From Thunnus maccoyii (lineage: Eukaryota; Chordata; Actinopteri; Scombriformes; Scombridae), in assembly GCF_910596095.1 (NCBI RefSeq), contig NC_056543.1, positions 22,206,542 to 22,270,541 of the forward strand: a stretch of 64,000 bases of DNA. The letters run 5' to 3'. Below are positions 26,065 to 45,500 of this stretch, piece by piece; position 1 is the first letter of the stretch; each line of letters begins with the position of its first letter. The notes beneath the pieces are model-generated. The model saw only the letters and a program-made list of their open reading frames with translations, had not been told where the DNA came from and searched no databases. The translations under genes and the position numbers were made by a program.

Positions 26065-29000
26065 TCAGTGGTAGTGAATCTGGATGGTTCGGCCTATAAG
26101 AAGGAAAAGAAGGCCAGCCAGGAGGCAGAAGAAGATGCCAACGGGGGCAAACATGAAGGACAGACCATAGTTGAGGGACAGCTTGAAGTTTGGACACACT
26201 GCAGAGCGCTGGTGGTTTATGTAGACATCCACCACTTCCAACACCTCCACCCACAGGACGTACATCACCACCACACACAGCAGGAAAAGACCTGGTGCAG
26301 AGGAGGGCAGCAGATGCAAACCGATGAGACTGTGATGCTCTCTCACTCAGTTTTCTTACAAACTAGTGGATCTAAAACAGGGGGTAAAAATAATCATTTA
26401 ACTGTTCTAAAGCCTCACCAGATGCCAGGAAGAGGCCTCCTCCTGCTTTGTACAAGCGGTGGCTGGCGAACGGAGCAGCACAGATGATGAAGAACCCACC
26501 AAGCACTACAGCTGCCACACCAATGAGCATAAAGATACTCCAAAAGCCTCTGTAGACTGAAAAGCAGAGATGTTAGCCAGTTGTATATACAGTCATGATA
26601 TTACTGAAGAATATAAACTCACTTTGAACAAAGAGGAAAATGTAAAAAAAAACACTTACTTATGGCTGAGTCATACTCTGTGGAGTTGTGGGTCTGATGA
26701 GACACGGGGAATGGGAAGAGGTAGGCATGCATGCATACTTTTGAGTGAGGCTGATTTGCTGGAGAGGGAAAGAATATACTTTAACTTTTGTATCATAATA
26801 AACAGAAAAGAGATGAAAATTGGAATCTTACAAGTAAACAAACAGTTTGAAATTGGAGGAAAGCACTTATAAACTTGTTAGAATAGCGGAGCAAATATAA
26901 TGACATGATATTTTCCTCACAGCAGTTCAGTTGCCATACAAGAAAGATACTATATATGCATCATATTTACACAGTGATGACTCATATTTGTAACTCTTTT
27001 GTTTTCTCAGTGGGAGACTCTGACTGCATGATCCCTTTTTACTTTGTGACAAGTGTTTTGTGGATTGACACGTTCAATTTGACAACAAGGGAACAGAAAT
27101 GATTATTCCGCACTTTTTTTCTGCTCATTTTTGGAGGGGGGTTTTGTTGTGTTTTGTTTTATTTTATATTCTTTTCCTACTCTCTTCCCTCTTCTCTTCC
27201 AGCATTTGAAATTCCTCAGATCCTTACAAGGTCCTTTCGGCACTGGAGGCTGTTTCTGACAATGACCCACCATTCAAAGTCCCCATCAGAAAATAGACGG
27301 CACACAATCACCTGACAAAGGGCCGGAATAACATCACATGGTGGAGCCTCTGAATAGTCACATGAGAAGGTTTCTAGCACCATGGTGTCATACTCCTTTT
27401 TTTTATAGATGGAATAGCAGTAAATCAGAGAGCTGATATTTATTCTGCAGCAGAGTCATAGTGCTGCCATGTGACTCTTTTAAAGGCATAACATTGGAGG
27501 ATATTGTTCTCCTGCCCAATCGTCAGCTTGAGAGGAAAGAGAATGGGACCAATTCAGAAGAAAATAATAGGTTGTTTCAATCAGCTTGGATTGGAACAAC
27601 ATAGCATTATGTGTCCGTCTCACTTACTGAACCAGAGTGTCCAAAGCAGGTTGTCATCAGCCGCGTTTCCTCCAAAGGAACACCTCCAGAAAAATCCCTC
27701 ATGGTATAGAGTAATATCACTAGCGCCCTCCTGCACCACCACATCGTAAGGCTGGAGGAAAGAAGAAAAAAAAGACAATAAATACTGTATATTCTGACTC
27801 TAAAAAGACTGAAGAATATGGTTTATACAAGTACAGTAATTCATGCACTCCACGTTATCTGTCAGAGCAATTAAGGCCTTAGGCAGGTGTGCAGTGAGTC
27901 GCCACAGCGGCACAGAGCAGCTGCTAAGTCAGGTCAAAGGTTGAGCTGAACGAGCACCTCTAACCTCATGCAGGTTTGATTTGGTGTCGAGCAAGTGTGT
28001 AGGCCGAAGGAAACACTCATTATTGGTGGTCACTATTTTTGCACAAGAGCAACAGGGTATCCAACACATATCATGCCTCATCAGATGTTTTTATGCACAG
28101 AAATGAGAGAAGGCTCTGAAGACGGTGGTTCATCAAGTTTCATAAAGTCAAGCTTAATCCAGTCAGGGTGGAATGTATTTTGTGACATTTTTGGACATCT
28201 GCTCAGTTAGTTTGTTTTAAAATTCAGATAGGAAGGAGTCCTGTCTACACTATATAGGACTGTGGCTCTCAACTTGGTAATTAGGACGTCCCCAAAGGGG
28301 ATGCAAATAACTCTTAGGTATCACATGACAATTAACAGAGAATCACAAACATATTTCTTCAACACAAAATGTCTAGTTTATTTGTTTCTCTCTTTAATAA
28401 TTCCTTTTTTATTGTTAAATACTGAATAGATTTAGCCTATTGGGCCTCTAAAAAATCAGACAGATATACAGTAAACCTGTAGATAGGGATCATACAGAAA
28501 CAAGCCAAAAAGGAACCAGTGCTATAAGGATGCTAACAAGAAGAATTAAAACATCTGTATTCTGATCTTACACCTTTTCAAGCCTTATCCTCTATTATAT
28601 ATCCTATTTGTCAAGAGTTATGATTGATTAAATTCACAAAATTAGATACTCACATTACATTAGTATGTACTGTATATACTACATGGTACCACTTTGGTTT
28701 TATTGTATTGATATCATGTCTCAATTCCAGTATCAGCGCCCACTATGAAAAGCTAGATATGTTCTAGTCGGTGATATTTAATACAGAACCATACCCCAGG
28801 GACTGCTGGTATTTGTATTTCTATGACAGGGGCACATGGTACAAGCTATGTCTCAGTCACTGCATAGCTGTACACATGCTACATTAAACAGTATCTGATT
28901 ACATGACGAGGTCCTGCAGGGATGACTCTGCCTGCCCTGCAGTTCATCTACTGAGAGAATGATTGGAGCGACTCATCAGTGTCTAAAATAGAAGAACATT

Positions 29001-29418
29001 TAATCTTGTTTCAAGGCCTACCATTGTAAAATGTTGTACTGTAAGTGTTTTATTATGAAATTCTTCACAGCAAACCATTTATAAGTTAATTTCTAAATAT
29101 TCTTCAAGTCTATTTACATGAATAGAATTACTAAATTACAAATTTGAACATTTTCTTGCATCATTTTTTACCTAAAAACACAGGATAATGTAAACTTATC
29201 AAATGAAAACAGACTTCTGAGCCTCTCTGATCTGCTGTTGTTTGAAGTCCAACACCCACCTCTATAGTCACCCCACCCGGGCCTGGAGATCCGTCAGGGT
29301 TTGAGTGGCAACTCTCTGAGGCCAGCAGCCAGTAGTCCGTTCCAAATGAGAGGAGGATGAACACAGCTGCCAACGCCCCAAAGAGCCCCGCAAAAAACAG
29401 TGCCACATTAAGCTTCAT
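26065..29418 (-). CDS. tmem182: Transmembrane protein 182 (claudin-like), complete
   Basis: Five coding exons join in phase: 29418-29260, 27730-27628, 26758-26660, 26556-26419, 26291-26065 (159+103+99+138+227 = 726 nt, 241 aa; human is about 229). All introns are GT..AG. I chose the MKLN start at 29418, the usual family start with A at -3, over an in-frame ATG 14 codons upstream. Four membrane segments lie near residues 5-27, 126-148, 167-190 and 209-233. The first extracellular loop carries the claudin-type FFWRC motif and an N-glycosylation site at N112 (NST). The end RTIQIHYH is typical of the family. TMEM182 is a muscle and fat membrane protein reported to restrain myoblast differentiation through integrin beta-1. 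It is divergent from mfsd9, with muscle-type motifs upstream. The first-loop stretch after the exon 1 junction is less conserved than the rest. Confidence 0.93.
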
Positions 29419-29575
29419 GATCAAGGACTGAGCAGCCGCTCGGCTACTGGATTCCCACACTCAGTCTGACTTTCCTCTCCAACTACAATGAGTGCATGTG
29501 ACAAGCTGAGGCAGAAACAGTCACTTCTCTTGCACTGTAGTACATCCACAGAGTGAGATTGGTTGTTATTCTGTC

Positions 29576-30490
29576 CAGCTGGTTTATGTTGGGTTACTGG
29601 ATTTTGACTCCTCTCCTGTCCCTCTGTCTGTGTTATGGGAGGACAAGGTTGTGCACATGACTCCTTTGGACCCTGCTGGGGTCTGCAGCCCACCCACCAC
29701 CACCCTCTGGGCTATTTTTGGGGTCTGATTGAAGGCACTTTACTGTGGGTCTGAGTGTGCAGAGCAGTTGGAGAGTGTGAAGGGAGGGGGATCTACGCAG
29801 AAATAACTGGTGGCAACTGGACACCCAGCGTCTGCACGGGAATGTCAGGGCAGGGTGAGACTGAAAGGACAGAAGAGGAGCAAAGTATCTTTCAACACGC
29901 AAAGCTTCAGCCCCACCAGGACAACGCACACATAAACAGACATACACACACACCAGTAGCTGCCGTTTCCTGTAAAAGGAGGAGATGAAAATAATTGTAT
30001 CAGACCACAGAGGTAATTATCGACTGAAGTTTTATAAACAGATTAGGCATTATGGTATTAATACTAATGTTTAAAATGCGTTACACACATATAAAGTATT
30101 GGATACAGTTTACAAAAAACAAGTTAATATTGCATATAAATTGACATGACAGTGTAAAAGGTCACTGAGGTCTTTAACATGTTAATGCTCTTGAGAAAAA
30201 GCCATTAGGCCATTTAGTGCCTCATAATAACAGTTTTGTTTATTGAGGTATGCCGAGTTATTATTGTGTCTTCCATTAATAAAAGTTTTATGTAAAAAGT
30301 AGGATTTTGAGTACTAGCACTGAGTCAGGGTGAGTTGAGGGGAATCAGTGGTTTATTAGCATCTGAGGGGCATATTTAGCAGTGAGTCTACACATAGACG
30401 CTGGCTAATTTACAGACTGATGTGACCCAGCAGACAACTGTCAGCCAGAAACACTCCACCCACATCCTCTGCTTTATAGTGTTTGTGTAT

Positions 30491-30537
<47 letters not shown>

Positions 30538-30744
30538 TGTGAAAGATAAAAGGTTTATCAGTAGTTTATCAAAGAACATTTATTTCTTGTCTGAAAATTG
30601 AAATTTAGTACTTTTTGAGGGCTTTCGGTAGCCAGTGAGTTCGGATGTAATGCGAAATGTAAAAAAAAAAAAAAAAACAGATTTAATCTTGCTGATTTCT
30701 TCATTTTGAATCTAACAAAATGGTACTTAACAGACTATAAATAG
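29576..30744 (-). promoter_or_regulatory. tmem182 upstream region with muscle-type motifs
   Basis: Within 1.3 kb upstream of the tmem182 ATG lie an E-box CAGCTG at 29576-29581, a CArG/MEF2-like CCAAAAATAG (minus strand, 29712-29721) and a consensus MEF2 site CTATAAATAG at 30735-30744. This combination is expected for a gene expressed in differentiating muscle. No clear TATA box was placed and the transcription start is unknown. Confidence 0.35.
30493..30535. repeat. (GT)n microsatellite
   Basis: A perfect 43-bp GT run between the tmem182 and mfsd9 starts. The minus-strand frame encoding Thr-His repeats here is an artefact of it. Confidence 0.97.
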
Positions 30745-32040
30745 AAAACTGTGCTTCTCCATACAGTCCATGGGCCCATAGCCCAAAATATAATTTCAGC
30801 ATCATTCAAGGTAAACATAACATATTTGAGTGATTAGTAATGGTCATTCACTGTTATCAGCTAATGAAGTTAAAATAATTTAGATCATAGCTGCAGGTGA
30901 TTATCTTAATTTAGTCTTACTGTACATTATGTTGAAGACTTTTATTAATATTTTATGAGAAATCTTTTTTTTTCTTTTTTTTTGTCATTTTAAAGGTTAT
31001 CCTCATCATACAGGTCCAGATTTAAGTCAAGAGCTTGCATGAGCTCTTTAAAGTGTCACTGATGTACATGTGAAGTTTTTGTATAACCTACATTTTTGAT
31101 TTGAGCAGAGTCATAACTTCGAGCATAACACTGTTCGAGGTTATGACTGTGGAGATTCTGGAGATGATACAATAATAAAATAATAGTAATTCATAATTTC
31201 CTGAGTCATTGGATCCTTATGATGGGGTGATTTTCAGGATTACATAAGTATATTAATTGTATGGTAAAATTTCATTTTAACTGTGTTCTCAAGGATTGCA
31301 ATGTCATTCCAGTAAATACTCAAATAGCCTACTATATACTGCTTTAAACACTGTAATCTTGCCAGTTGTGATGTAGTACTGATTGTAAACTTCTATTGTT
31401 ACAATATAGTACTGTAATTACCCATGTAGATATAATAGCCTAATGTCTTCATACTATAAAAATGTGTTATAGTTACTTAGCAATACTTAGCATTGCTGTC
31501 ATTATGATGCTGCAAACGTCTCCATAAATCCTGTGTGCTGTTTGTAATGTTTTTGTTTGCCTTCTATGTCCAGCAGGTGGTGCACAAGTAACCACATTCT
31601 CGGCTACTCTATAAATTATATAATATGAGAAAAGTATGAGTGGCTATTAATAATATGTTATGTGTTAATTAATGAGAATGGATCAAAGACATGTAAGTCA
31701 TATTGATGAAATAGTTTTTAGTCTTTTCTTGTAGTTATTTATTTATTATATCAATTTATATCATGATACTGAGCAGTATATCTCTTGGTATTTAACATAC
31801 TACACAATTAATTACAGTTTTAGCTGAGCTTTAATGTCAAGTATATCAGAATAAAAAAGTGCTGACAACATTGCATATAAAAATATTTATAAAACAAACT
31901 AAGTCAGATAACTATTTGAAGAGTTAAAATTAAAAAAAAAAAAAACTTCAAATAATAAAAAATATTGACACATATGTGGAGGCTTTTGTCACTATTTTGT
32001 TTTATGACCGAAACAAATCTGTTTATCTTTATGAATTGCA
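30745..32040. other. Spacer between divergent tmem182 and mfsd9
   Basis: AT-rich intergenic DNA with no exon-like frames. It includes a CTCF-like word CCAGCAGGTGGTGCA at 31570-31584 (one mismatch to the core consensus). I see nothing else in it. Confidence 0.5.
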
Positions 32041-32047
32041 AAAACTG

Positions 32048-32374
32048 TGACGTCATCAGACGATACCAATCGTCAGGGCAGCCGCGGGGGAGTCAGACCA
32101 GACAATACGGTGGATCAACGGCTGAGGAACTAACCACGACACCGGCAGTCAGCTTTATCCAAGACACAAATTTCTTTATTCTTCTGTAAAATCCTCCACC
32201 ACTCACACCGTCTACGTTTTTGCAGACGCTTAACACCGGGCTATCGCCCCACCCCCCCACCGCCTGTGAGACCACCGCCGGGACGGAGACGTGTTTTCTG
32301 TTTTTGATCCTGTACAGTAGAAAATCGGATGAGCGCTTCCGCTTTGGCTGCAGCAGTGCTGTCACAGCGGGAGG
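32048..32374 (+). promoter_or_regulatory. mfsd9 promoter and 5' UTR
   Basis: A local rise in GC and CpG directly precedes the mfsd9 start. It begins with a perfect palindromic CRE, TGACGTCA, at 32048-32055, followed by a CCAAT box at 32066-32070; no TATA box is apparent. This is the layout of a housekeeping CpG promoter. An upstream ATG at 32329 opens a 21-codon frame that overlaps the mfsd9 start and ends at 32394, so it could lower mfsd9 translation if it lies in the transcript. Confidence 0.5.
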
Positions 32375-40553
<8,179 letters not shown>

Positions 40554-41008
40554 GTAACTACATTCATTTAAAATATTAAAAACACATCGCAAATCCACCA
40601 GTCAGACAAGTGCTCTTATGAGGCCAGCTGAGTAGACAAACAGCAGACTCACAGTTGGAACAATGTTTCCCACTCGAGCATGTTTCTTGACAAGATGCCT
40701 TTTGCCAAACCTACCTGCAGATGTGAAGACATCACAAGGTAAAAAGGCTCGTAAACACCAGCCAGGCAGTCCTTCTCTCAGGGAGAGTGAATTCAAAAAT
40801 CAAGTGCAGCATTGAGGTGAGGACAGGGCTGAGAAACATATGGCTCATGTGTTGGCACGTATTACTTGGGACAGTTTGATTGGAAACAATGCACACTACG
40901 ATTTTAATGTAATTTTGTAACCACTACATAGTCCAAATTCTGTTTAAGTCGCACATCCTGTAGGCCTGCTGATGATACACTACAAGTCTCAACAACTTTT
41001 ATTGCGTC

Positions 41009-41014
41009 AATAAA
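41009..41014 (+). terminator. mfsd9 poly(A) signal candidate
   Basis: AATAAA about 455 bp past the mfsd9 stop. A second AATAAA lies at 41455-41460 and an ATTAAA at 40575-40580, so alternative ends are possible. Confidence 0.45.
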
Positions 41015-41122
41015 ATAAAAGAAGATGAAGGTGATCCTCCTTCAGACATTCATAAATAAGATCAAACTATTGATTACTGTGGTGAAATCAGGCTCCCAGA
41101 TCACACTGTTGCACTGTTGTTT

Positions 41123-41146
41123 ATTTGTTTGTTTGTTTGTTTGTTT
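41123..41146. repeat. (TTTG)n microsatellite
   Basis: Five to six tetranucleotide units in the probable mfsd9 3' UTR or just beyond it. Confidence 0.85.
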
Positions 41147-41685
41147 TTGTTTTTAACCTCAGAGCCAGCTGTTTCTCCACATGCACTGCATCATAAATGG
41201 TTCCCACTGTGGTACATGAGCAAATGTTTGCTCTGGTTTCTGACTCTCGATTTTACACTTCAAGAGATTTGTTCATTTATCTTATGGTGGGTTTAAATGG
41301 AGATTTAAAGAAATTCCTTTTTGTAATTGAGGACCAACTGTATGGTAAGCATCACTGTTGTTTAAAGTTTAAGGATGAAAACTGTATACATTTATGTAAG
41401 GAAGATCTTGAATGGATGAAGTACATGCCAGATTCATGCAGAGAAGTCACAATGAATAAACATTGTTTTGTATGTTTGAGTCGATGGTGTTTTGAGTTGT
41501 ATATGAAACACTGATATCAATACTGCAGTGTGAGTGTTACATTCAACTCTGTCATACATTCTTCACCATCTTCTCTCCTGTGGATGATGCTTTTAGTCTC
41601 ACACTTACATTTTTACATTTACAAAGTTCTACTGCATCATTGGTTTAATACAGAATGCTTGATATGTCTTTAAAAATATTGAACA

Positions 41686-41691
41686 TTTATT
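41686..41691 (-). terminator. slc9a2 poly(A) signal candidate
   Basis: TTTATT on the plus strand gives AATAAA on the minus strand, about 0.9 kb past the slc9a2 stop. The slc9a2 and mfsd9 transcripts would then end 200-650 bp apart, tail to tail. Confidence 0.45.
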
Positions 41692-42173
41692 ACAGAAAAA
41701 AAAGAAAAAATAATGCAGTCATTCCAGATTTGTGAGGTTCATCAATGTAACAGACGCACAGAAGGCCTGCAGTTAGTCCCAGGAGTACTTTGTACTGCAC
41801 TGCAATAGTTCCTCATGTTAAACTGAATGTACAAAATGTACATCCTCAATCACACAACTGTCACACGCAAAAGGGTGATAAAAATACAAAAAACTATCAT
41901 ATTTATATACAACGACAAAAAGATAGTAAATAGTTTAAATTAAATTGCCTTCAAACGTTTAAAAGTGATGTAAAAGGTTGAAATAACTAATGTAGTGCAC
42001 TGTGCTTCTTACTGTACATTCACACTGTTGACAGCTACACTTCATCTGTAGCCTGATGTTTGCATACTGATTCGTGAGCTGAAGAGCCAGCAGCACAACA
42101 ACAAGGCTCATGTTGAAGGTTTGTTTTTCTCTTAGAAGAAATGAAAGGACCTCTAGTGTTAATGTACTTGGCC

Positions 42174-42517
42174 TTAAAGGACCAGTGTGTTAAGATTTAG
42201 TGGCATCTAGTGGTGAGGTTGCACATTGCAACCAGCTGAATACCCCTCCCACTCCCCTTCCAAGCATGTAGGAGAACCTACAGTGGCTGCGAAAGGTCCT
42301 CTCTAGAGTCAGTGTTTGGTTTGTCTGTTCTGGGCCACTGTAGAAACATGGTGGGCTCAGTGGAAGAGGACCTGCTCCCTATGTAGATATAAAGGGCTCA
42401 TTCTAAATACGAAAACACAACGATTCTTATTTTCAGGTGATTATACACTAATTAAAACATACTTATGAATATTATATTCCATTTCTGCCAATAGATCCTA
42501 CTAAATCCTACACACTG
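42174..42517 (+). mobile_element. CAGTGTGT-type MITE in the slc9a2 3' UTR
   Basis: The left end is AAAGGACCAGTGTGT...ATTTAGTGGCATCTAGTGG; the right end is its imperfect inverse, CCTACTAAATCCTACACACTG. TTA occurs on both sides, which would fit the 3-bp duplications of PIF/Harbinger-type elements, although the assignment is tentative. A second, oppositely oriented copy is at 47799-48167. This one begins about 75 bp past the slc9a2 stop, so it is part of the probable 3' UTR. Confidence 0.7.
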
Positions 42518-42593
42518 TTAGATGTGGATTTGCTTGAGAACCTGAGACTCAGTCTGTGGCAGTCAGGCTGCTGCTGAAAGTCCAGGGACACTT

Positions 42594-45500
42594 TTACTTT
42601 TTATGTTTAGGGTTCCACTGCGGCCGCCTGAGCAAAGGGTTTTGTGTATCATTGTCTCTGGGTTCAGCAGCCCAGGCTGGGGGTGGAGACGAAGGCTGCT
42701 GCTCCTCCTCTTCTGCTTCATGATGCCTGTTTCTAAAGTTATCTGAGAAGCTGTTGTCATCATCAACAGAGGGGTTAAAGTGGCGGTGAGGAGCGGGCAC
42801 ATGGGAATCACTGAAGGAGGAGTTTGTCCTGGACATGCCACGCCCTGTCCAGGCTCTCTCAGTCATGCCTTCGTCTAGAACATCAACAGAGGGTACTTCT
42901 TTTAGGGTGCCCAGCCTGCGTAGAGGCATCATAGCTCCAGAGGAGGAGCGTGCGGGTTGGCTAAACCGAGAGCGTCTCGAGGGGTGGGCGGCCTCTGACA
43001 TAGTTTCCTGATCATCTGAGTCAGGTGGAGAAAATGAAGGAAACGATTAGGCAAATTCAATCATGCCATCACCCCACATTTTATTTTATACAATTGCATT
43101 TAAAAAAACACTGAAAGGATCCTTGATAAAAGAGGAAGTTTTTCATGTCTGTCTTAAAACAATATTCAGGTGCCCAAATGAACATTGAAACAAGTTTTTC
43201 TTACCATAATCATTCCTCATGTTCATACTGACCATTAGAAGATCCCTTCATAATATACTTACAATGTAAGTGATTAGGAACAAAATCCACAAGCCTCCTT
43301 CTGTGCAAAAATGTATTTAAAAGGTTTTAAAAGCTAATATGAAGCTTCAACTGTTCGAATTAGTCAAATCAAGTAGACATCTTTCAACGTTACAGTCTTT
43401 TTAGTGCCAAAGTCCCTCTTTTTGTTATTATACTTCCACCACAGCTCAGCAGTGAAACACTGTCAGAGGAAACACAAAGAGGCAATTTGATGCTAAAAAG
43501 ACTGTAAATGTGTCAGATATCCACTTGATAAGACTAACTCGGACTGCTGAAGCTTCATATAAGCTTCAGATAAACTTTTAAATGCATTTTTGCACACAAT
43601 GATTGTGGACACACTGTGGATTTTGGCCCCATTACTTACATGTACAATGAAAGCACATTTGAAGGGGGTCTTCATAGGCAGTTAAACAGGATGAATAATT
43701 ACAGCGAGGAAAACCTATTTCAGTGTTCATATGGGCACAGACTTTTAAAAATTGTGAACCTATCCTTTATCCCATTAAACCTCATTGTCTTACTAATGGG
43801 TATGAACTCATGTTGTGCAGCCAAACATTGTTCAAAACCGCATAACTTTATTTTAGTGTCTGGAGGAAGTCCAGAACTTTCCAGTGATACCAAATATTAT
43901 AGATTGAATTTGGGGAAAATGTGTATAAAAGTGCAAACATCATACAGCTTGAATAAAGAGTTGGAGCAAGCTTCTACACAACTAAACATCTGAGCAAGTT
44001 CCATTAGCTGAAGAGAGCAGTATAATATGGCTGAAAGCTCTGGAAAAAGCCAACAAGTGAACCTTGAGTTATAAATATTTTATCACAGAATATATGTGAC
44101 ACTGTCAGACAGAGTGGAAAAAGATGATTTTTACTACTTGAGGGGAACTAAAAGGGTAAAATTGGATGTGAATGTGTTTAAGGTAGTTTGAGAAGCTTAC
44201 CTGTGTAGCTCAGCCTCTCAGCAGGAAATTTTGAGTCCAGACTCTTCCCAGCAGGAAGAGAGAAGTACTTCTGAGATTTAGGCACCTGAGAATAAAATGT
44301 GAATAAAACAGCAGAACAGACAGTGATAAATGGAGAAGAAGGATAAACTAAAGAGAATGAATCCTCCATCACAGTGCAGTGAAGAGGTTCAATTCTGCTT
44401 ACTTCTTTTAACTAAGAGGATGACAGCCTTCATAGCAAGACTCAGGCAATACCTCAGGTCAGTAACAGCCATAGTTACAGAGTTTTCCTGCTTACCGTTG
44501 TCTGAAAGCTGCCAGGTCGGAGGCTGCGGCGGATGGTGGTGTGGCGTCTGATCAGTATCTCTTTTGTCTGGCGGTCATTGGGCAGTGCATGCTTATTTGT
44601 GTATGACACAGTCTGATTAAAGGAAAGAAAGATACAAGATACCGCATTATACACACATGCACACACACCATCTCACAGCCAATATAGACGGCTGGTGGAC
44701 ACTTCCACAAGGATTCCACCATTTTTGACATGTCTATCTGTAATTAAGTCACAATGGCTACACCTTGAGGTCTGTAAAATTCACTGACTGTGGAGACAAC
44801 AAAGACTGAGACATATAGACAGTTACGATGCTTTGAGGGGAGACAGCATTCTTTAAAACTCAGATTGCTCAACCAAAACTGGCAACACCCGTCTGAACCG
44901 CAAGGGTCCATGTCTGTGTCAACATAGTTCTTTCTATCTTGTAGCTATTAGTAAGACCTAGAACAAACATAACGAAAGGTTGCCATTGTTCTTTTTCTGC
45001 TCCTATCTGCTGTATTTCACAAGAGGTCAATATGGTCACACAGAAAATAATAACCAACAGTGCAGTGTTACAGTTAAAAAATGCATTAGCATACTGTTAT
45101 TGAATGCAATAACTGTAACGTCATATGAGGTTAAAAGGGGCACACGTGAATAGTTAGTGGACCAATCTGCTCAGGATGTTAATATTAAAACAAATAACAT
45201 CACAGACAGACGGTGACGCAGGGTTTGTGTGAGAGACACGACTGTATAAATGTAAGAGGAGCACAAATGGGAGAGAGACTTGAAAAGAGGGGTTATTAAG
45301 ATAACCAGACAATTTGACTACCCAAGAACAGAAGCACATGCTCCTTATTTGTCTACACATCAAAGCGTCTCTGAGAGCCTTTCTGAGGGTGATGTCACTT
45401 ATGGAAAAGTACTGCCGGCCGCAGTCTGTGGCTATGCAAAACAGCGCTGAGTTTCAGTGCTTGAAGTAATCACACTCTCATGTGTGAGTAATGCGTCACA

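Noticed and set aside
26068..26487. 139-codon plus-strand frame
   Set aside because: It is antisense to tmem182 exons 4-5 and the intron between; the minus strand carries the family-matching protein.
41197..41514. 105-codon plus-strand frame
   Set aside because: It lies in the mfsd9 3' UTR zone, ends beside a poly(A) signal, and shows no domain.
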